54,188 nucleotides of DNA from Arcobacter sp. (GTDB lineage: Bacteria > Acidobacteriota > Terriglobia > Bryobacterales > Bryobacteraceae): NCBI GenBank assembly GCA_020723085.1, contig DYJN01000021.1, positions 1-54,188 on the forward strand, in the 5' to 3' direction. The notes under the pieces were generated by a model. The model ran no database searches. It had not been told where the DNA came from and saw only the letters and a list, made by a program, of their open reading frames with translations. The translations under genes were made by a program, and so were the position numbers. Of this stretch, positions 8,588 to 16,299 are shown piece after piece. Within the stretch, counting starts at the first letter, position 1; each line of letters starts with the position of its first letter.

Positions 8588-9736
8588 ATGCCCAGAAAAC
8601 CGTTCCTCGCCGGCGGCATCATGTCCGGCACCTCCCTCGACGGCATCGACGCCGTCGTCGTCGAGCTCTCGGGCGCACGTGTGAACACTCTCTCCTTCCA
8701 CTCCGTGTCTTACCCGGCGCCGCTGAGACAGGCCCTCCTCGCCGTCTCCAACACGGACACGCACACCCGCGAGATCGCCCGCCTCCATTTCCTTCTCCCG
8801 GAGCTGTACGCCGAAACTTTCCTCGAAGCCTGCCGCAAGGCGCGCGTCAAGCCCGCGCAGGTGGCCGTCCTCGGCTGCCACGGCCAGACCATCTACCACG
8901 AAGGCCGCCCCGCGCCGTTCCTCGGCCGCCGCATCGCCTCCACTCTCCAGATCGGCGATGGCAGCGTCCTGGCCGCCCGCACGGGTGTCCCTGTCGTCTG
9001 CGACTTCCGCCCCGCCGACATCGCCGCCGGCGGTCAGGGCGCGCCCCTGGTTCCTTACGTCGATTACCTCCTGTTCAAAGACCCCAAACTCCGGCGCGTG
9101 GCTCTCAACATCGGTGGCATCGCCAACGTCACCTGCCTCCCGCCCGCGTGCCAGCCGGAGGATGTGCTCGCCTTTGACACCGGCCCCGGCAACATGGTCA
9201 TCGATCAGCTCATCGCCGGGTTCACCGGCGGACGCCAGACCTACGACCGCGACGGCGCATTCGCCGCCTCCGGCAGCGTCCATCCTTCCGTCGTGCAGCG
9301 GCTGCTCGAAGACGACTACTTCCGCCTCAAGCCGCCCAAGTCCTGTGGCCGCGAGCAGTTCGGCCCTGAATTTGTCCGGCGCCTGCTCAGCCTCGGCCTC
9401 AGCCCCCAGGACACTGCCGCCACGGCCGCCTATTTCACCGCCGCCGCCGTCGCCGAAGGACTCGCCCGCTTCGCGCGTGCGGCGGAATATCCTCCCGATC
9501 AGGTCATCGTCAGCGGCGGCGGAGTCCACAACAGAACCCTCATGCGCTTCCTCCGCGCCGAACTCCCTGACTCTGACGTCGTCCGCAGCGAAGTCTTCGG
9601 CATCGACCCCGATGCCAAGGAGGCCATCGCCTTCGCCATCCTCGCCCGGGAGACCCTGGAGGGCCGCTCCGCGAACCTCCCCTCGGCAACCGGCGCGCGC
9701 CGCCCGGCGGTGCTCGGCAAACTCTGCCGCCCCTGA
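8588..9736 (+). CDS. anmK: Anhydro-N-acetylmuramic acid kinase
   Basis: A 382-residue cytoplasmic kinase that opens the 1,6-anhydro ring of anhydroMurNAc and phosphorylates it to MurNAc-6-phosphate during cell-wall recycling. The N-terminal 'GGIMSGTSLDGIDAVVVEL' is the family signature (ATP phosphate-binding loop and catalytic Asp). Further markers are 'CHGQTIYHEG', 'QIGDGSVLAARTGVPVVCDF', 'PLVPYVDYLLF', 'NIGGIANVTCL', 'AFDTGPGNMVID' and the C-terminal 'VIVSGGGVHNRTLM'. Length fits the family (about 370). The start ATG 8588 puts MPRKPFLAGG at the N-terminus. A longer in-frame extension is rejected as non-conserved. No other recycling gene is adjacent, and it stands alone between a DUF6599-like gene and a GH95 gene. 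Confidence 0.95.
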   Translation: MPRKPFLAGGIMSGTSLDGIDAVVVELSGARVNTLSFHSVSYPAPLRQALLAVSNTDTHTREIARLHFLLPELYAETFLEACRKARVKPAQVAVLGCHGQTIYHEGRPAPFLGRRIASTLQIGDGSVLAARTGVPVVCDFRPADIAAGGQGAPLVPYVDYLLFKDPKLRRVALNIGGIANVTCLPPACQPEDVLAFDTGPGNMVIDQLIAGFTGGRQTYDRDGAFAASGSVHPSVVQRLLEDDYFRLKPPKSCGREQFGPEFVRRLLSLGLSPQDTAATAAYFTAAAVAEGLARFARAAEYPPDQVIVSGGGVHNRTLMRFLRAELPDSDVVRSEVFGIDPDAKEAIAFAILARETLEGRSANLPSATGARRPAVLGKLCRP

Positions 9737-9751
9737 CTCCGGAAGCCCGGA

Positions 9752-9757
9752 TAGAAT
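9752..9757 (+). promoter_or_regulatory. Possible -10 element (TAGAAT) for the GH95 gene
   Basis: TAGAAT sits 21 nt before ATG 9779 in the short gap after anmK, inside an AT-richer patch. No clear -35 box is seen. Confidence 0.3.
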
Positions 9758-9778
9758 CAAATTTCGCCCCTTTTGTTT

Positions 9779-12295
9779 ATGTCCTCGCGCCGCGAGTTCC
9801 TTTTGACTGCCGCCGCCGGGTTCGCGCAGCCCGTGGGGCTCCGGCCCGATCCCGCCTTCCGGCTCTGGTTCGACGAGCCCGCCGCCGATTGGAACGAGGC
9901 CCTCCCGATCGGCAACGGGCGTCTCGGCGCCATGGTGTTCGGCGGCGTCGAGCAGGAGGTGCTCCAGATCAACGACGACACCCTGGTTTCCGGCGCGCCC
10001 GGCATCGACGACCTCCCGCTCGACGTCACCCGGCGTTTCGATGAGGTGGTCGCCCTGCTGAAACAGCGCCGGTTCGCGGAGGCCTCGGAGATCATCACCC
10101 GCAACTGGACCGGCCGCTCCTGGCAATGCTACCAGCCTGCCGGCGATGCGCTCTTCACCGTCCTGGGCGCGGGCGAGGCGCTGCGCTATCAGCGCCAGTT
10201 GGACCTCAATACGGCTGTGGTCCGCGCCTCCTACCAGCGCGGCGAAACCATTTTCACCCGCGAATGTTTCGCCTCGTCCCCCCACAAGGTGCTCGTCGTG
10301 CGCTTCCAGGCCTCCTCCTTCGGAAGCCTTTCCATCCGCGCCAGCCTCCGCAGCCCGCACCCCGCCCTTGTCGAGCCCCTTGGCCGCTCCGCCCTCCGTC
10401 TCCGCGGGCGCGTCCCCGGCTTCGTGCTCCGCCGCGCGCTCGAGTGGGTGGAGAAGCGCGGCGAGCAATGGAAATACCCGGAACTCTGGCATGCCGACGG
10501 ATCGCGCCGCCCCGGCGCCGCCCAGGTTTTATACAGCGGCGAAGCCGGCAGCCGCGGCGCGCGGTTCGAACTCCGCCTGGCGCTGCTGTTCCACAACGGC
10601 ATGGCCGGCGCCGATCGTGACACGCTCGCCGTCGACGGCGCCTCGGAGGCCATATTCCTCATCGGCTCTTCGTCCTCCGTCCGTAACAATGACCTCGACG
10701 CGGAAATGCGCACGGCGCTTCACTGCTCCTACGACACCCTCCTGCGCCGCCACCTGGAAGACTACCAGCGCCTTTTCCGCCGCTGTACAGTCAGCTTCGG
10801 CGCCACCGCCCAGTCCGCTCTCCCCACCGACGAGCGCATCGAACAGTTCGCCTCGGGCAGCGACCCGGCGCTGGCCGCCCTCTATGTCCATTACGCGCGC
10901 TATCTCATGATCTCCGGTTCGCGCCCCGGTTCCGAACCCCTCAACCTTCAGGGCATCTGGAACGCCGAAATCATTCCGCCGTGGGCGAGCGGCTACACGC
11001 TCAACATCAACACGGAGATGAACTACTGGCCCGCCACCGTGGGCAATCTCCTCGAATGCGCCGAGCCGCTCCTGCGCATGGTGCGCGAACTCAGCGCCTC
11101 CGGCGCCCGAACCGCCCGCTCCATGTACTCGCGCCCGGGATGGGTCGCCCATCACAACACCACCCTCTGGCGCGGCGCTTACCCGGTCGACAACGACGCC
11201 ATGCCCTCCTTCTGGCCCATGGCCGCCCCCTGGCTCTGCCGCCATCTCTGGGAGCAGTTCGAATTCACCCAGGACCGGCAGCTGCTGGCCGAAATTTACC
11301 CCGTCATGAAGGGCGCAGCCGAATTCCTGCTGGCTTGGCTCATGGAAAATGAGGACGGTTTTCTCGTCACGCCGGCAGGAAATTCTCCGGAGAATCTCTT
11401 CGTTTACGTCGGCCAGGACGGCCGGAAACGGACGTCCGGCATCTGCATGGCGCCCACAATGGACATCGCTCTCGCCCGCGACCTGTTTGCCAACTGCATC
11501 GCCGCCGCCTCCATCCTCAGCGTGGACGAGGACTTCCGCGCCCGTCTCGCCGCTGCACGCGCCCGCCTGCTCCCCTACCGCATCGGATCGCGCGGCCAGG
11601 TGCAGGAATGGCCCGAAGATTTCGAGGAACGCGACCCCCGGCACCGCCACATCTCTCATCTCTATCCTCTGCACCCCGGAATGGAATGGACGCCCGAAGA
11701 GACCCCCGATTGGTGCGCCGCGGCCCGCCGTTCGCTCGAGCTGCGCGGCGACGGCGGCGCCGGCTGGTCCCGGGCGTGGAAGATCTGCCTCTGGGCGCGG
11801 CTCCATGACGGGGAGCGGGCGTATCAGCTCCTCTCCCGCCTCTTCGAGCCGGCGCGCAACGCGCCGGGCCAGTACCGCCGCGGCGGCGTCATGCCCAATC
11901 TGCTCTGCTCCCACCCGCCCTTCCAGATCGACGGCAATTTCGGCGGCGCTGCCGGCATTCTCGAAATGCTCATCCAGAGCCGCGCGCGGGACGGCGAGGC
12001 GCCGGCTCCGCTTGCCTCCCAGCGGCCCCCCGCCGCCACGGGGCAGCCCTCCCCTCAGCCTATGCCCCTCATCCACCTTCTCCCCGCCTTGCCTTCCGCC
12101 TGGCCCTCGGGCGAGGCCCGCGGACTGCTCGCCCGCGGCGGCTTCGAGGTCGACATCGTTTGGCGTGACGGCCGCCTGGCGGAAGCCCGCATCCGCTCCT
12201 CATCGCCCCGCGCCTGCCGCGTCCGCTATCGCGGCAGGACCCTCATTGTCCAAACTCCCGTCTCCCTCCGCGAGTCCAGTTTTTCCGCGGCCTGA
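9779..12295 (+). CDS. Glycoside hydrolase family 95 protein (alpha-L-fucosidase type)
   Basis: An 838-residue exported glycosidase. 'MSSRREFLLTAAAGFA' is a twin-arginine signal. The N-terminal GH95 beta-sandwich follows ('ALPIGNGRLGAMVFGGVEQE', 'LQINDDTLVSGAPG'), then the (alpha/alpha)6 catalytic barrel. The residues expected for inverting GH95 1,2-alpha-L-fucosidases are visible: Asn409 and Asn411 in 'YTLNINTEMNYW', Glu538 in 'GNSPEN', and Asp718 in 'PFQIDGNFGG'. A Pro/Ala-rich insert near residues 740-765 interrupts the C-terminal sheet. A TTG at 9773 is in frame, but ATG 9779 starts exactly at the signal. Family members also act on L-galactose-containing glycans, so the substrate is not certain. 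It appears to be a single-gene unit, perhaps for scavenging fucosylated plant or algal polysaccharide. Confidence 0.92.
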   Translation: MSSRREFLLTAAAGFAQPVGLRPDPAFRLWFDEPAADWNEALPIGNGRLGAMVFGGVEQEVLQINDDTLVSGAPGIDDLPLDVTRRFDEVVALLKQRRFAEASEIITRNWTGRSWQCYQPAGDALFTVLGAGEALRYQRQLDLNTAVVRASYQRGETIFTRECFASSPHKVLVVRFQASSFGSLSIRASLRSPHPALVEPLGRSALRLRGRVPGFVLRRALEWVEKRGEQWKYPELWHADGSRRPGAAQVLYSGEAGSRGARFELRLALLFHNGMAGADRDTLAVDGASEAIFLIGSSSSVRNNDLDAEMRTALHCSYDTLLRRHLEDYQRLFRRCTVSFGATAQSALPTDERIEQFASGSDPALAALYVHYARYLMISGSRPGSEPLNLQGIWNAEIIPPWASGYTLNINTEMNYWPATVGNLLECAEPLLRMVRELSASGARTARSMYSRPGWVAHHNTTLWRGAYPVDNDAMPSFWPMAAPWLCRHLWEQFEFTQDRQLLAEIYPVMKGAAEFLLAWLMENEDGFLVTPAGNSPENLFVYVGQDGRKRTSGICMAPTMDIALARDLFANCIAAASILSVDEDFRARLAAARARLLPYRIGSRGQVQEWPEDFEERDPRHRHISHLYPLHPGMEWTPEETPDWCAAARRSLELRGDGGAGWSRAWKICLWARLHDGERAYQLLSRLFEPARNAPGQYRRGGVMPNLLCSHPPFQIDGNFGGAAGILEMLIQSRARDGEAPAPLASQRPPAATGQPSPQPMPLIHLLPALPSAWPSGEARGLLARGGFEVDIVWRDGRLAEARIRSSSPRACRVRYRGRTLIVQTPVSLRESSFSAA

Positions 12296-12367
12296 CCGTC
12301 CGCGCTTGCCTCGCGCGGCGCGGAAACCCGACAATGGCAGTGACCAGCGTGTAAGGAGCCTTCCGCC

Positions 12368-12961
12368 TTGTTGAAATCCCTCCCCGAGTACGAAAAGCTC
12401 GCCCGGCAGGCCCACGGCCATCTCTGCGCCGGCCAGGTCCTTGGCATCCGCATGGCCCTGCATGGCCTTTCTCTCCTCGGCCTCGACGACCCCGCGGGCG
12501 TCCATCGCAAGCGCCTCGTCACGTTCGTCGAAATCGACCGCTGCGCCACCGACGCCATCGGCGTGGTCACCGGCTGCCGCCTCGGAAAACGCGCCCTGAA
12601 ATTCCTGGATTACGGCAAGATGGCGGCCACATTTTGCGATCTCGAAACCGGAAAGGCCGTCCGCATTGCGGCCCTTGAGTCCAGCAAAGACCGCGCCGGC
12701 CAGTTGTTCCCGCACTTGGACAGGCCCGGCCTCCAGCAGATCGAAGCTTACCGCGTCCTGCCGCCGGAAGAGCTCTTCTCCGTCCAGTGGGTGGACGTCC
12801 GCATCCTGCCTCAGGACCTGCCGGGGTACAAAGGGCCCCGCGTCTTTTGCGATGCCTGTGGCGAGCGCATCAACTTCCGCCGCGAGGTCGTCCGCGAGGG
12901 CCGCACCCTCTGCCGCTCCTGTGCGGGCCAACGCTACTATGATCCGCTGCCACATCACTGA
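12368..12961 (+). CDS. FmdE-family zinc protein
   Basis: A 197-residue protein related to FmdE, an accessory or subunit-like protein of formylmethanofuran dehydrogenase, although bacterial members occur without that enzyme and their role is unknown. Family marks are 'HGHLCAGQVLGIRMA' at residues 16-30, 'EIDRCATDAIGVVTGCRLGKR', 'YGKMAATFCDL' and a C-terminal four-cysteine zinc ribbon (CDACGERI then CRSC). The proposed start is TTG 12368 because AGGAG lies 9 nt upstream and no ATG is nearby. It overlaps thiE by 23 nt, so the two are translated together. Whether it links to thiamine, molybdenum or one-carbon metabolism cannot be told from sequence. Confidence 0.85.
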   Translation: MLKSLPEYEKLARQAHGHLCAGQVLGIRMALHGLSLLGLDDPAGVHRKRLVTFVEIDRCATDAIGVVTGCRLGKRALKFLDYGKMAATFCDLETGKAVRIAALESSKDRAGQLFPHLDRPGLQQIEAYRVLPPEELFSVQWVDVRILPQDLPGYKGPRVFCDACGERINFRREVVREGRTLCRSCAGQRYYDPLPHH

Positions 12962-13523
12962 CCGGCGCGCCGCCGGAGGCGCCGGAGCCCTGCTCGCCCT
13001 GATCGAACGCAACGCCCGCCTCGGCGTGCAATGGATCCAGATCCGCGAAAAGGACCTCGACCCGCCCTCGCTCTCGATGCTCGTGGAACAGGCTGTCCGC
13101 CGCGCCGCCGGCGCCCGCATCCTCGTCAACTCCCGCGCCGACATCGCCCTCGCCTGCGGGGCGGCGGGGCTTCACCTGCCCGCGGATTCTCCTCCCCCCT
13201 CCGCGTGGCGCCCCATCTGTCCCCCCGGCTTCCTCATCGGGGTCTCCTGCCACAGCCCGGAGGAGGTGCTCGATGCCGCGCGCCAAGGCGCCGACTACGC
13301 CCTCTTCTGCCCCGTCTTTCGCCCGCTGTCGAAGGACGATCCCCGCCCGCCGCACGGCCTCGAGGCCCTGCGCCGCGCGTGCGCCTCGGTCCGCATTCCC
13401 GTGCTCGCTCTTGGCGGCATCACCGCTGAGAACGCCGCACTCTGCCTGGAAGCCGGCGCCGCCGGCGTCGCAGGCATCACAATGTTCCAGTCGAGTCAAA
13501 CGGCGTTTCATACGCTCGTATGA
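12939..13523 (+). CDS. thiE: Thiamine phosphate synthase family protein (ThiE/TenI)
   Basis: A 194-residue TIM-barrel protein. ThiE joins the thiazole and pyrimidine phosphates to make thiamine phosphate; TenI relatives aromatise the thiazole. Signature segments are 'HITDRRAAGG', 'GVQWIQIREKDL', 'ILVNSRADIALACGAAGLHLP', 'GVSCHSPEEV', 'GADYALFCPVF' and 'VLALGGI'. ATG 12939 lies inside the end of the FmdE gene. The length is short for ThiE (about 210) and the C-terminal tail (QTAFHTLV) runs through a set of palindromes that look like operators. It therefore seems to end in DNA that serves a second purpose. ThiE versus TenI cannot be settled by eye. No other thi gene or TPP riboswitch is in the window. 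Confidence 0.82.
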   Translation: MIRCHITDRRAAGGAGALLALIERNARLGVQWIQIREKDLDPPSLSMLVEQAVRRAAGARILVNSRADIALACGAAGLHLPADSPPPSAWRPICPPGFLIGVSCHSPEEVLDAARQGADYALFCPVFRPLSKDDPRPPHGLEALRRACASVRIPVLALGGITAENAALCLEAGAAGVAGITMFQSSQTAFHTLV

Positions 13524-13540
13524 ATCAAGCGTTCGTCTGA
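13496..13540. promoter_or_regulatory. Cluster of three TCAnnCG palindromes (TetR-like operators)
   Basis: Three dyads built on TCAnnCG lie end to end. The central one, TTCATACGCTCGTATGAA (13507-13524), is perfect. A left one is TCAAACG-G-CGTTTCA (13496-13510), perfect in its core AAACGGCGTTT. A right one is TCAAGCG-TT-CGTCTGA (13526-13540), with 5 of 7 pairs. Centres are 12.5 and 17 bp apart. The block ends five bases before ATG 13546. Short palindromes with this kind of arm and 1-2 bp centre are typical of TetR-family operators. No regulator gene is adjacent, so the binder is unknown. Confidence 0.5.
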
Positions 13541-13545
13541 ATTTT

Positions 13546-14262
13546 ATGCACATCCATCGCTTCACAGGAAGAGCCGCGAGTTACCTCAAAGGCCGCCCGC
13601 CCTATCCCGAGGCCATTGTCGACGAGCTGGAGCGGCACGGGCTCGCGCCTGGCTCGCTTATTGCCGACATCGGCGCCGGCACCGGCGCAGCCTCGCTTCT
13701 CTTTCTCCGCCGCGGCTACCGGGTGATCGCCGTCGAGCCCAACGACGACATGCGCGCCGCCGCGCTCGCCTCCGGCATCGACGCCCGCCCCGGCCTGGGC
13801 GAGGAGACGGGTCTGGCCGGGTCGTCCGTCGATCTTGTCCTCTGCTCCCAGGCGTTTCACTGGCTGGACCAGCCCCGCGCCTGGGCCGAGTTCAACCGCA
13901 TCGCGCGGGCTGGCGGCTTCATCGCCCTGCTGTGGAACAACCGGCTCAGATCGGGCACGCCGTTTCTCGACGATCTTGAAGCGCTTCTGCACCGGCATGC
14001 GATCGAGGACATCGCCCAGGCGGAGCGCATGGACAGGCGGTGCTGGCCTGGCATGCACGAGGCCGGCTTCCCCCACACCCACAGGCTCGATCTCGACGCC
14101 TTTCTGGCGCGGATCTCCTCGCTCTCCTGGATGCCGCGGCCCGGCGCGCCGGGGCATGCGGAGATGACCGCCGCCCTGCGTGAACTCTTCGCCAGGCACA
14201 ACCGCGGCGGCCATGTGGAGATGCCGCACGAATGCAAGCTCTATTGGACCCGCCGGCCGTGA
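13546..14262 (+). CDS. Class I SAM-dependent methyltransferase
   Basis: A 238-residue cytoplasmic methyltransferase of the UbiE/SmtA-like class. 'GSLIADIGAGTGAASLLFLRR' is the SAM-binding motif I, 'VIAVEPNDDM' motif II, and 'VDLVLCSQAFHWLD' followed by 'ARAGGFIALLWNNR' the later core strands. 'HRFTGRAASYLKGRPPYP' at the N-terminus is a common cap in this subgroup. ATG 13546 is chosen because it begins this conserved cap; the longer open frame upstream belongs to thiE DNA. It ends 4 bases before the stop of the convergent amidohydrolase gene. The substrate is unknown, and the palindrome cluster directly before its start suggests repressor control. Confidence 0.88.
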   Translation: MHIHRFTGRAASYLKGRPPYPEAIVDELERHGLAPGSLIADIGAGTGAASLLFLRRGYRVIAVEPNDDMRAAALASGIDARPGLGEETGLAGSSVDLVLCSQAFHWLDQPRAWAEFNRIARAGGFIALLWNNRLRSGTPFLDDLEALLHRHAIEDIAQAERMDRRCWPGMHEAGFPHTHRLDLDAFLARISSLSWMPRPGAPGHAEMTAALRELFARHNRGGHVEMPHECKLYWTRRP

Positions 14263-14266
14263 CGCA

Positions 14267-15529
14267 TCAGGCGCGCCGTTGCGGAAACAGGCGCGCGGCA
14301 TTGCCGGCGAGCAGCAGCCGCGCCGTCTCCACCGCTTCCGCCGCCGTGCACCATCCCCGCGCCACTTTGCCCGCCAGCACCTCGGCGATTCCGGCGCGCG
14401 CCATCGTCGCATGCGCGTATGTCAGCTCGGCGTAGCGGTAGTCGCCTCCGAAGCCGAGGATCTTGTTCGCCGGAACGGTTTCGAGCATCTCATCCAGGGC
14501 CTGCCGCGCCCCGACCGGACTGAGCACCCACATCCAGCAGAAATCCACGGTCACGTTCGGGATCATCTTGGCCAGCGCCGCCGCCTCGCCCGTCCACGGC
14601 CAGCCCGTGTGGAACAGGTCGAACGTCACCCGCGGGTAGCGGAGGAACAGCGGATTGAGCTGGCCAGGGCGTGTGTAATCGAGCATGCCGCGGTTGCCCG
14701 CCAGAGTCCCTGTGTGGACCTGCACCGGCAGGCCACGCTCGGATGCGAGCGCCAGCACGTGATGAAACATGTGGTCAGACAGCCGCCTCGGCGGCTCGGG
14801 CTGCGGCGCTTTCATCACCAGATCAAAGTCCGCCTGCGCCTCGCGCTCGTCCACCACCGCAAAATGCAGCGGGCGCGAATACGCCAGCGTTGTCTTGATC
14901 GCCACCAGCCCTGCCGCCAGCGACTGTTCGAGCCGCTTCTCCATCGCCTTTTTCAGATCCGCGGCGCCGTGGATCGCCACGCCTGTCACCTCTTCCATGC
15001 GCCGCACGTCCGAAGCCTGCCGCACCGAGCAGAACCAGTCCAGCTTCCGCGCCAGCACGAAGAACCGCGCGTCGGGGCGCGACGGCTCGCCGCGCCAGTA
15101 ATCGTCGAGCACAGCGTAGCGGATGCGCGCCATCTTCTTCAGCACACGCTCGTACAGCCCGGGGCGGTTGGCCGCGGCGATCCGTTCGTTCAGCAGCGGA
15201 ACCGTCTCCGCATTCAGCTCTTCCACTCCGTAGACATCGCGGAGGGCGATCCGTACCGCCTGCCCGTAACCGGTGCCCCGGATGTGCCGCCACCAGGGCT
15301 CGATGCCCGCCCAGGTCTTCGGCTCGCCGGAGAGCCCCGCGCTGCGAAGATCGTCCGCCGCATAGTGGCCCAGCAGCGTGAACAGGTTGGGCTTCAGCGC
15401 ATACCGTTCTTCCTCGCTGAGGAGGTGCTCATGGGACGAAACAATTTCCAGCTCTTCTGTTTGTTCAGCGATCGCTTGCGCCGCCGCCGGCAGCGCCGCG
15501 GGAGCGGTGAGGAACTCGCGCCGTCTCAC
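14267..15529 (-). CDS. Exported amidohydrolase-family (TIM-barrel) metal-dependent hydrolase
   Basis: A 420-residue protein. GTG 15529 is proposed as the start because it gives 'RRREFLTAPAALPAAAQAIA', a Tat-like signal. An open extension upstream would overlap the NYN gene and is not protein-like. Metal-ligand motifs of the amidohydrolase 2/uronate isomerase type are 'SSHEHLL' (about residue 33), 'QVHTGTLAGN', 'DLFHTGWPW' and 'GFGGDYRYAEL'. The Trp/Arg-rich middle ('WWRHIRGTGYGQ', 'RIRYAVLDDYWRG') resembles glucuronate isomerase-like proteins rather than classic deacetylases. The reaction cannot be named. It is last in a minus-strand run after two oxidoreductases and a NYN protein, which hints at sugar-acid or aromatic carboxylate catabolism. 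Confidence 0.8.
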   Translation of the reverse strand: MRRREFLTAPAALPAAAQAIAEQTEELEIVSSHEHLLSEEERYALKPNLFTLLGHYAADDLRSAGLSGEPKTWAGIEPWWRHIRGTGYGQAVRIALRDVYGVEELNAETVPLLNERIAAANRPGLYERVLKKMARIRYAVLDDYWRGEPSRPDARFFVLARKLDWFCSVRQASDVRRMEEVTGVAIHGAADLKKAMEKRLEQSLAAGLVAIKTTLAYSRPLHFAVVDEREAQADFDLVMKAPQPEPPRRLSDHMFHHVLALASERGLPVQVHTGTLAGNRGMLDYTRPGQLNPLFLRYPRVTFDLFHTGWPWTGEAAALAKMIPNVTVDFCWMWVLSPVGARQALDEMLETVPANKILGFGGDYRYAELTYAHATMARAGIAEVLAGKVARGWCTAAEAVETARLLLAGNAARLFPQRRA

Positions 15530-15551
15530 GGCACGAGTATAGGCGATGCGC

Positions 15552-16292
15552 TCAGCCGCGCGCGAGGTCCGGCCGCCACTCGGGCTGGCACGCCTTTTCC
15601 AGATAGGCTGCCGGCAGCCGCCAGTATTCCGGGCACGCCGCATCCGGCAGATCGTAAGGAAGCAGGCTGTTGGCCAGGATCTCTTCCGTCAGCGGCTTCA
15701 CGTCCACCTGGCGCGGCTCCTGCTGCTGAAAGTCGAAGCGCTGCTTCAGCTGGTGCATGTAGCTCAGATAACGCCGCTGCCAGCTTTCCGTCGATTGCAG
15801 CGGCGGCACCAGCACGCGCACGCGCTTCTGCCCCTTCAGCCGGAACGCCACCGCAGCCACCGCCGGGATCTGGTCCGTGTCGCCGCTCAGCAGATACGCC
15901 GTGTCGAAGTTGCCCGCCGCCGCGTCCAGCAGCATCTCCACGGCGATATTGACGTCCGTCTCTTTTTCTTCACGCAGCGCGCCCGGCGCGGAGCGGTAGT
16001 ATCCGAACACGGGCTGCAGTCCCTTGATGCTCGATGCCGCGCGCAGCCACAGCTTGTACCGTTCGTGCTCGTCGGGGCGCGCCGCGACGCCCTCCGTCAC
16101 CGGAGCCGTGAAGTAGCGGATCCGGTGCAGCGTGGTTTCGGGATCGAGAAAATGGCGCTCGATCAGCGCGCGGAAGTCGCACCATACCAGCCCGGAGAGC
16201 GAGTAACCGCGCTTCTCTTTCTCCGGCTTGAAATGGTTGCGGACGCCGTAGTAGAAGTTGAACCCGTCCACATAGAGCGCCGCGCGCCGCAT
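15552..16292 (-). CDS. NYN domain-containing protein (PIN-like, LabA type)
   Basis: A 246-residue cytoplasmic protein with the NYN/PIN-like acidic residues: 'ALYVDGFNFYYGV' at the N-terminus, 'KETDVNIAVEMLLDAA' in the middle and 'AYLLSGDTDQIPAV' later. NYN domains are predicted metal-dependent RNases related to LabA and vertebrate MARF1/Regnase. After the NYN core comes a C-terminal tail with a cluster of Tyr, Pro and Trp residues. It is 7 nt downstream of an oxidoreductase gene and 22 nt upstream of the amidohydrolase gene, yet has no obvious metabolic link to them. No antitoxin-sized partner is adjacent, so a toxin role is not supported. Confidence 0.88.
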   Translation of the reverse strand: MRRAALYVDGFNFYYGVRNHFKPEKEKRGYSLSGLVWCDFRALIERHFLDPETTLHRIRYFTAPVTEGVAARPDEHERYKLWLRAASSIKGLQPVFGYYRSAPGALREEKETDVNIAVEMLLDAAAGNFDTAYLLSGDTDQIPAVAAVAFRLKGQKRVRVLVPPLQSTESWQRRYLSYMHQLKQRFDFQQQEPRQVDVKPLTEEILANSLLPYDLPDAACPEYWRLPAAYLEKACQPEWRPDLARG

Positions 16293-16299
16293 CGCCGGC

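Noticed and set aside
8438-10492. A 684-residue open frame on the minus strand
   Set aside because: Antisense to anmK and the GH95 gene, both of which have complete catalytic motifs on the plus strand.
12300-12940. TPP riboswitch for thiE
   Set aside because: thiE starts inside the FmdE gene, and the short gap before FmdE shows no THI-box-like sequence.
15552-16292. NYN gene as toxin of a toxin-antitoxin pair
   Set aside because: No small partner gene is adjacent. Its neighbours are metabolic genes, and the protein is larger than PIN-type toxins.
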